Part shown: positions 59,193 through 64,000 of the stretch, one piece after another
Position numbering within the stretch: position 1 is the first letter of the stretch
Layout of the letters: each line of letters begins with the position of its first letter
Assembly: GCF_001571405.1 (NCBI RefSeq)
Contig: NZ_BCNX01000008.1
Span: 151,344-215,343 of the forward strand
DNA from: Methanoculleus thermophilus
GTDB taxonomy: Archaea; Halobacteriota; Methanomicrobia; Methanomicrobiales; Methanoculleaceae
Reading direction: 5' to 3'
DNA length: 64,000 nucleotides
Position numbers and translations under genes: made by a program
Notes under the pieces: model-generated
Told to the model about the DNA's origin: nothing
Seen by the model: only the letters and a program-made list of their open reading frames with translations
Database searches by the model: none

Positions 59193-61454
59193 TTATCTCC
59201 ACCGTCGGCGACGATGCATCAGGCGGTGAATCGTCTCGACGAAATCATCTCTCTCAAAGTTGCTCTTGACCAGGTAGGCATCCGCCCCTGCCGCCCGCCC
59301 CTGCTCCCGGTCTTCAGGCGAGTCGAGCGAGGTGATCAGCACCACCGGGAGGTCGGCAAGGTGCAGGTCCCCGGTACGGATCTTCTTGGTGAGCGTAACC
59401 CCGTCCATCCGGGGCATATCTACGTCTGAAACGAGCATATCATACTCATGTTGCTTAAGCTTTGCGAGTGCATCGATACCGTCTGTGGCGGTCTCTACGT
59501 GATATCCGGCCCCTTCGAGGATCGTCTGCAGCAAGAGCCGGGATGTGACCGAGTCTTCCACGACGAGGATCCGGCGCCTCTCTTCACCCGGGAGTGCCGT
59601 CCGCCTCGCCGGACGCTCTGCCTGTGTCGCGTCCTGGATGAGTTCAAGCGGGTCGAGGACGAGCGCCACGGTTCCGTCACCGAGGATAACGGCTCCTTCA
59701 ACCCTCCGAACGGAGCGAAGCTGGCTCCCGAGCGGCCGGACGACGATCTCCTGCACCCGGATCACCTCGTCGACCATGCACGCGATCTGCCCTGCTCCGT
59801 AGGCGATCACGACGATGGGCGTTTGAAGCGTTTTCCCGTGCGGAGGATCGGATGAGGGGATCCCCAGGAGATCGGTGAGCCGGAAGACCTCGATCGTCTC
59901 TAGGCCGATCTTGACTCTCGGATGGCCTACGCCCGGGATCAGGTCTTTTGAGCGCACCCTGAGGACCTGCTTTACCTGCTGCATGGGAAGGACGTAGATC
60001 TGCTTCTCCGACCGGACGAGCAGCCCACGGAGGGTGGCCATCCGCACCGGGACGGTCAGGGTGATCGTGGTCCCCTTCCCGACCGCCGAGGAGACCGTCA
60101 CCTCTCCCCCGAGGCGGGATACGGTGTCCTCCACGATCGCAAGCCCTAGCCCCCTCCCGGAGAGGTCGGTGACGATCCGGCTCGTCGTCATCCCCGATCT
60201 GAAGATGAGCCAGATCGCCTCGCTGTCGATGAGGGCTGCACTCTCGCTCTCGGTTATCACCCCGTTCTCGACGGCGGTGCGCCGGATCGCGGCGCTGTCG
60301 ATGCCGGCACCATCGTCGGCCACCTCGATCGCGACCCTGCTTCCGGAGCGGGGAGAGACCCGGATCCAGACGGTGCCCTTGATCGGTTTCTTCTGCGCGG
60401 CCCGGATATTTGGGTCTTCGATCCCGTGGTCGATGCTGTTTCGTACGAGATGCATGATGGGCTCTCTGAGGGCGTCGAGGATGCGTCGGTCCACCTCTAT
60501 CTCCCCTCCTTCGATCTCAAGATCGACCAATTTGCCCGATGTCCGGGAGAACTCCCGCACAAACGCAGAGAACGGTGCAAGCATGTTTGAGGCCGGGAGC
60601 AGCGCGGCATCCCGGATCTGGTCGGAGATCTCGGTGGTGCTCGCCTCAAGCGCCGACCGATCGATCTCCATCGCACGCAGATGCGTTGCGAGATCGTACT
60701 GGAGGTAGGTCACAAACTCACGGTTGTACTCCAGGAACTCGACCACGCGCTGGAGCGGCTGGATGAGATCGGGAGGAATCGCCTCTTTCTCTTCACCGAA
60801 GACCTTCCTGCGGATCAGGTGCAGGTCGTTGAACGCTTGGGTGTGGTTCCACTGCCAGAGAGAGAAACGGGACACCATCTCCTCGAGTTCCCGTATCCGC
60901 TGCGTAATAAAGAGCCGTGTCGTGAGGAGGTCGTCGGCTCCGGCGATGAGCCGGTCGAGTTTCTGGGCCGCAATCCTGACCGTGCCGCTGATCTTTCCCT
61001 CCGCGATCGGTTCATCGCCGGGAACGCGACTCTCCTGGACGGCTGGATCTGCCCCCCCGACCCCCTCCTTTTCGAGGGGGAGGGCACGGAGGGCTTTGAC
61101 GATCTCGCCCGGCGGAACCAGCGGCCTCTCTCCCAAAAGAAGCGCTTTTACCACCGCGAGCGTCCGGAAAAAGAGGTCGAAGTCGTCTGCCCCGGGTATA
61201 TACTCGCCCCGTTTCATCCGGGCGAAGACGGTCTCGAGGTTCTGGCAGATGGACTCGATCTCGCGGAGGTTGACCGCACGCGCCGCCCCTTTGAGGCTGT
61301 GAGTCTTGCGGTAGACCGATTCGATCAGTTCGGACGTCGGTCCGGTCTTCTCGAGCTCGATAAGCCCCTCGGTAATCGAATCCAGATATTCGTCCGCCTC
61401 CTCGCGGAATGTTTCGAGGAGGCGGGCACGAAACGTGTCTTCCGATCCGGCCAT
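59193..61454 (-). CDS. cheA: CheA-type hybrid kinase (Hpt-CheA-CheW-REC)
   Basis: A 753-residue protein. It has an N-terminal Hpt domain with His51 (YRKTHSLKGAARAV), a linker, a dimer/ATPase core with HLVRNSIDHGIEDPNIR, EVADDGAGID and LSGRGLGLAIVEDTV, a CheW domain (about 480-610; RGLLVRSEKQIYVLPMQQV) and a C-terminal receiver (RRRILVVEDSVTSRLLLQT, LLVSDVDMPRMDG). This layout is that of WspE/FrzE-like CheA hybrids rather than the flagellar or archaellum CheA. It lies between the MCP gene (8 bp) and the REC-kinase gene (12 bp). Confidence 0.92.
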   Translation of the reverse strand: MAGSEDTFRARLLETFREEADEYLDSITEGLIELEKTGPTSELIESVYRKTHSLKGAARAVNLREIESICQNLETVFARMKRGEYIPGADDFDLFFRTLAVVKALLLGERPLVPPGEIVKALRALPLEKEGVGGADPAVQESRVPGDEPIAEGKISGTVRIAAQKLDRLIAGADDLLTTRLFITQRIRELEEMVSRFSLWQWNHTQAFNDLHLIRRKVFGEEKEAIPPDLIQPLQRVVEFLEYNREFVTYLQYDLATHLRAMEIDRSALEASTTEISDQIRDAALLPASNMLAPFSAFVREFSRTSGKLVDLEIEGGEIEVDRRILDALREPIMHLVRNSIDHGIEDPNIRAAQKKPIKGTVWIRVSPRSGSRVAIEVADDGAGIDSAAIRRTAVENGVITESESAALIDSEAIWLIFRSGMTTSRIVTDLSGRGLGLAIVEDTVSRLGGEVTVSSAVGKGTTITLTVPVRMATLRGLLVRSEKQIYVLPMQQVKQVLRVRSKDLIPGVGHPRVKIGLETIEVFRLTDLLGIPSSDPPHGKTLQTPIVVIAYGAGQIACMVDEVIRVQEIVVRPLGSQLRSVRRVEGAVILGDGTVALVLDPLELIQDATQAERPARRTALPGEERRRILVVEDSVTSRLLLQTILEGAGYHVETATDGIDALAKLKQHEYDMLVSDVDMPRMDGVTLTKKIRTGDLHLADLPVVLITSLDSPEDREQGRAAGADAYLVKSNFERDDFVETIHRLMHRRRRWR

Positions 61455-61462
61455 GATTGTCT

Positions 61463-62990
61463 TTAAACCTGATACTGCTGGGTGATCCTCTTTAAGCGGG
61501 CGCCGAGTTCGTGCAGGTCTTCTGCGGTCTTTTCTGCCTTATGCGTGATCTCAAGGTTCTTCTGTGCGGCATCGCGGATCTTCTCCATTGCCCGGGAGAT
61601 CTGGTCAACTTCTGAGGCCTGTGTCTGGATCGACGCCGCGATCTCGATGACCTCCTTTGAGGAGTCGGCTATCGATTGGGTGAGCACCTCGATCGCCTCC
61701 TGGGCGTTGCTCGTCAGCCGGACCGCATTCGCAACAGATCGGGTCCCCTGCTCGGTCGAGACCTCGGTCGAGGAGATCCCACGCTGGATGTCGGTGAGGA
61801 TGACCCGAATATTCGCGGTCGCTTTCTTCGACTGCTCGGCAAGGTTATGGATCTCGTTTGCGACGACCGCAAACCCTCTCCCGAACTCTCCGGCCTTTGC
61901 AGCTTCGATGGAGGCGTTTACCGCGAGCAGGTTGGACTGCTCGGAGATATCGGTCACCGTTGCAATGATCTCGCCGACCGCCTGGCTCTGCTCCGAGAGC
62001 CGGATTACGTTTGCCCGGATGATATCCATCTGCTGCTGGATCCGGTTCATACCGTCCAGAATCTCCCGGACCGATTTCTGACCGTCCTTTGAGACGTCGA
62101 GCGCCCGGATTGCCTTCTCGGAGACCATTTTTGCCTTCAGGTTCACGAGTTCGGTCTTCTTTCTGACGTTCTCGACGGCATCCGAGGTCTCGTTCACCGT
62201 TGCCGCCGTCTGTGAACTGGCCGCGGAGAGTTGATTCGTGACCGCCAGGATCTCGTTCGATGCAAGCGATAGGACCGAAATTCCTTCGTAGAGCTCCTCA
62301 CTGATCAACTTCATCAGCCGGGAGAGCTCGATCCCGATGGTATTGAGTGCGTCGCGGTAGGCGACGAACTCGCCGGCAACCGGGATCTTCTCGTCGAACC
62401 GGGCTGTAAAGTCCCCCGAAGCGTAGTACCTGGCAAGCCGCATCGCCTCGTTCACGGGCTCGGTTATCGATTCGAGAGTCTTATTGAACCCGGCGATAAT
62501 CCTCCGGTAACCGCCGCGGAATGCTCTTTCATCACCGCGGATCGAGAGGTCTCCTGCACGGGCGGCATCCGTAAGTTTGATCGTCTCCTTATGGAGATGG
62601 TCGAGCGCCTGGACCATCATCGCGAGCGCAGGACGGATCTCATCGCCCTCGTCGATGACCGGAAATTCGGGGACATACTCCCCGAGGGCGATCTTTTTTA
62701 AGTTCCCGACGACGTTCGTCTGGAGATCGCTTGCGAACTCATCCATCGTGGCGGCCATGACCCCGATTTCGTCCTGCCGCTTGATGTTGAGCCGGGCGGA
62801 GAGATGCCCGTTGCGGAGCTCTTTGAGCATCAGCACGACCTGTTGCAGAGGTTCAGAGATCGACCGGCCAAAGAGGATGGATATCGCGACACCGATGGCG
62901 ATGGATGCGAGGACGACAACGATGATCGTATTTCGGATGGTATCGATCGGCCCGGTGAAATCGGAGAGGTAGGCGCGTGAGACAATGTAC
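61463..62990 (-). CDS. Methyl-accepting chemotaxis protein, 5' end removed by an insertion sequence
   Basis: The 3' 509 codons of a chemoreceptor. From the interrupted end: [16 protein letters not shown] (end of an extracellular sensor), a membrane helix, HAMP-like regions (about 62850-62350) and the cytoplasmic signalling tip [31 protein letters not shown], ending [11 protein letters not shown]. The frame is continuous with no start codon up to the insertion element at 62991, so the N-terminal sensor lies beyond the element, outside the window. A GTG at 62836 could start a soluble fragment. It is the first gene of the chemosensory operon. Confidence 0.88.
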
Positions 62991-63002
62991 GGCTCTGTTG
63001 AA
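62991..63002 (+). repeat. Left terminal inverted repeat of the IS
   Basis: GGCTCTGTTGAA, the exact inverse of 63988-63999. The MCP frame runs up to it. Confidence 0.9.
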
Positions 63003-63019
63003 ACCCTCTAGTCGAGGGT
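63003..63019. repeat. Short subterminal hairpin in the IS
   Basis: ACCCTC-TAGTC-GAGGGT forms a perfect 6-bp stem directly after the left terminal repeat. It could be a transposase-binding site, or a barrier to transcription coming in from the host gene. Confidence 0.5.
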
Positions 63020-63055
63020 CGGCTCCATCTGAGGGGAAAGATCTATAAAACCGTT

Positions 63056-63092
63056 GCTCCTTGTGTTAATGACGAAACCAACAACAAGGAGC
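63056..63092 (+). promoter_or_regulatory. Hairpin covering the transposase ribosome-binding site
   Basis: GCTCCTTGT (63056-63064) pairs perfectly with ACAAGGAGC (63084-63092). The right arm contains AGGAG, the ribosome-binding site of the GTG start at 63100. In a read-through transcript starting outside the element the site would be hidden. Confidence 0.6.
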
Positions 63093-63099
63093 AGAGTTA

Positions 63100-64000
63100 G
63101 TGTCGACGAATGGCTATATCAACCTTACTAAAGCGATCCTCACCACCGTACGATCTTCACATTTACCGCTCTATTCCTGTAAATACTCCCGGAAAACGTA
63201 TACTCAGCACCAACTTATGACAATCCTGCTCGTGCGTGAGGTTCTGGGCACCAATTATCGGGACACAGTGGATCTCGTTGAACTGCTGGAACCGATCAGA
63301 GACCTGCTTCAGCTCGAGCGGGTACCCCACTATTCGACCATCCACAAGTTCATGACCCGGATTCCCTCCGTAATCTTCACGAGAATGCTCAAGAAGACCC
63401 TTTTACTTTTTTATTCAACAGGAGATATAATCCCCCTAACGGCCATCGATGCTTCAGGGTTCACCAGCGCGTATGCCAGTCACTACTACTCCTGGAGAAC
63501 GGGTAAAACGCGAAAGAACTTCCTGAAAACCTCGATTGCTGTGGACACCCACAAGCAGGTGATCTTGTGTGTCAAAATCTCCCAACACCCCGTACACGAT
63601 GTCAATCATGCCGTACCACTGTTGAGACAGTGCCAACGGGTCAGAAAAACTGCATGCTATGTCATGGATAAAGGATACGATGCGGAGACCTTGCATCGCC
63701 AGATTCGGGAAGAACTGGGTGCTGATTCGGTCATCCCGGTCAGAACCTGGCAGGGAAGGATCCGATCCGGGACCTATCGCCAGGAAATGTACGCCAACTT
63801 CGACGATGAACGATATCGGGAGCGAAACAAGGTCGAAACAGCCTTCTCCGTGCTCAAAAGAAGATTCGGCGAGGAACTAAAGGCACGAAAATACTGGTAC
63901 CAGGTCAAAGAGATCAAGATCAAAGTGATCCTCCATAACCTAACGAAGGCAGTACAAACAGTCGTGATTGTCGTTGTCTGGAAGGAATTCAACAGAGCCG
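63100..64000 (+). CDS. IS5/IS4-family DDE transposase (runs to window end)
   Basis: At least 300 codons. From a GTG start after AAGGAG the N-terminal part reads [20 protein letters not shown], then [10 protein letters not shown]. The catalytic triad appears in [22 protein letters not shown] and [19 protein letters not shown]. The frame contains no stop before the element ends: the right terminal repeat is read as FNRA, so the stop must lie in the flanking DNA. The annotated end is therefore partial. A frame from the upstream ATG at 63069 stops after 20 codons. Confidence 0.9.
   Translation, partial: MSTNGYINLTKAILTTVRSSHLPLYSCKYSRKTYTQHQLMTILLVREVLGTNYRDTVDLVELLEPIRDLLQLERVPHYSTIHKFMTRIPSVIFTRMLKKTLLLFYSTGDIIPLTAIDASGFTSAYASHYYSWRTGKTRKNFLKTSIAVDTHKQVILCVKISQHPVHDVNHAVPLLRQCQRVRKTACYVMDKGYDAETLHRQIREELGADSVIPVRTWQGRIRSGTYRQEMYANFDDERYRERNKVETAFSVLKRRFGEELKARKYWYQVKEIKIKVILHNLTKAVQTVVIVVVWKEFNRA

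Larger units (their letters stand above)
62991..63999 (+). mobile_element. IS5/IS4-like insertion sequence within the MCP gene
   Basis: A 1009-bp element bounded by perfect 12-bp inverted repeats (GGCTCTGTTGAA / TTCAACAGAGCC) with one DDE transposase. The left end interrupts the receptor reading frame after TACATTGTC-type sensor codons. Only one base beyond the right end is in the window, so a target duplication cannot be checked. Confidence 0.9.

Noticed and set aside
63069..63131. Transposase start at the ATG at 63069
   Set aside because: That frame stops after 20 codons (at 63129-63131). The frame with the DDE motifs opens only after a TGA at 63070 and has a GTG with a good ribosome-binding site at 63100.

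Overview
The window is a GC-rich, densely packed piece of an archaeal chromosome, most likely from a hydrogenotrophic methanogen of the Methanomicrobiales (Methanoculleus-like). The archaeal assignment rests on aEF-1beta, ribosomal protein L37e, an LSm protein, an archaeal SRP (7S) RNA, SepF, archaeal-type tRNAs without encoded CCA, and TATA-type promoters. The methanogen assignment rests on a MfnE-type kinase (methanofuran synthesis), the soluble CoM-SH/CoB-SH-dependent fumarate reductase TfrAB and a small sirohaem reductase-like protein. Genus is inference from overall gene content.

Layout. 0.4-5.5 kb: an OB-fold membrane protein, two coupled DNA-binding regulators, a surface phospholipase-D-like protein, mfnE, a zinc ribbon with aEF-1beta, malate dehydrogenase and the SRP RNA. 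5.5-14.5 kb: a zinc-ribbon methyltransferase, two paralogous STAS-like proteins on either side of a cardiolipin-synthase-like gene and a PHP protein, then membrane proteins (VanZ-like, DUF1269, AI-2E-type, SulP). 14.6-20 kb: a tRNA-like palindrome, a CAU tRNA, and a phosphomannomutase / cysteine desulfurase / Lon-like protease operon. 20-30 kb: zinc-ribbon proteins, a sirohaem reductase-like protein, a DUF2298 membrane protein, a PQQ-type sugar dehydrogenase fused to a cupredoxin plus a leaderless second cupredoxin, a UbiA prenyltransferase, rubredoxin, chorismate mutase and an M50-type protease. 30-34 kb: one very large PAS/GAF histidine kinase.

34-41.5 kb is an oxygen- and metal-stress region: three Isf-like flavoproteins, a four-gene operon (zinc ribbon, free-standing desulforedoxin, CMD-like protein, peroxiredoxin), a CDF metal exporter split by a frameshift at a dnaX-type slippery heptamer, rubrerythrin, a glutaredoxin-thioredoxin reductase fusion and an ArsM methyltransferase. 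41.5-54 kb is mostly housekeeping: a DUF234-type ATPase, a CDP-alcohol phosphatidyltransferase, TfrAB, aspartokinase, PurM, ZPR1, SepF, a PUA protein, LSm, L37e, PurF, initiator tRNA-Met, thioredoxin and a pterin dehydratase-like protein, followed by a fourth Isf-like protein and a DUF362 ferredoxin protein.

56-63 kb is the most distinctive part. It is a tight operon reading, in order of transcription, MCP, CheA-CheW-REC hybrid, REC-histidine kinase, and a membrane PAS kinase-like protein that has lost its H-box histidine and carries a C-terminal GNAT acetyltransferase. This resembles a Wsp-like chemosensory cascade with an unusual acetyltransferase output. Its MCP gene is interrupted by an IS5/IS4-like insertion sequence (12-bp perfect terminal inverted repeats, 1009 bp) whose transposase start region is occluded by a hairpin. 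The sequence ends one base after the right end of that element.
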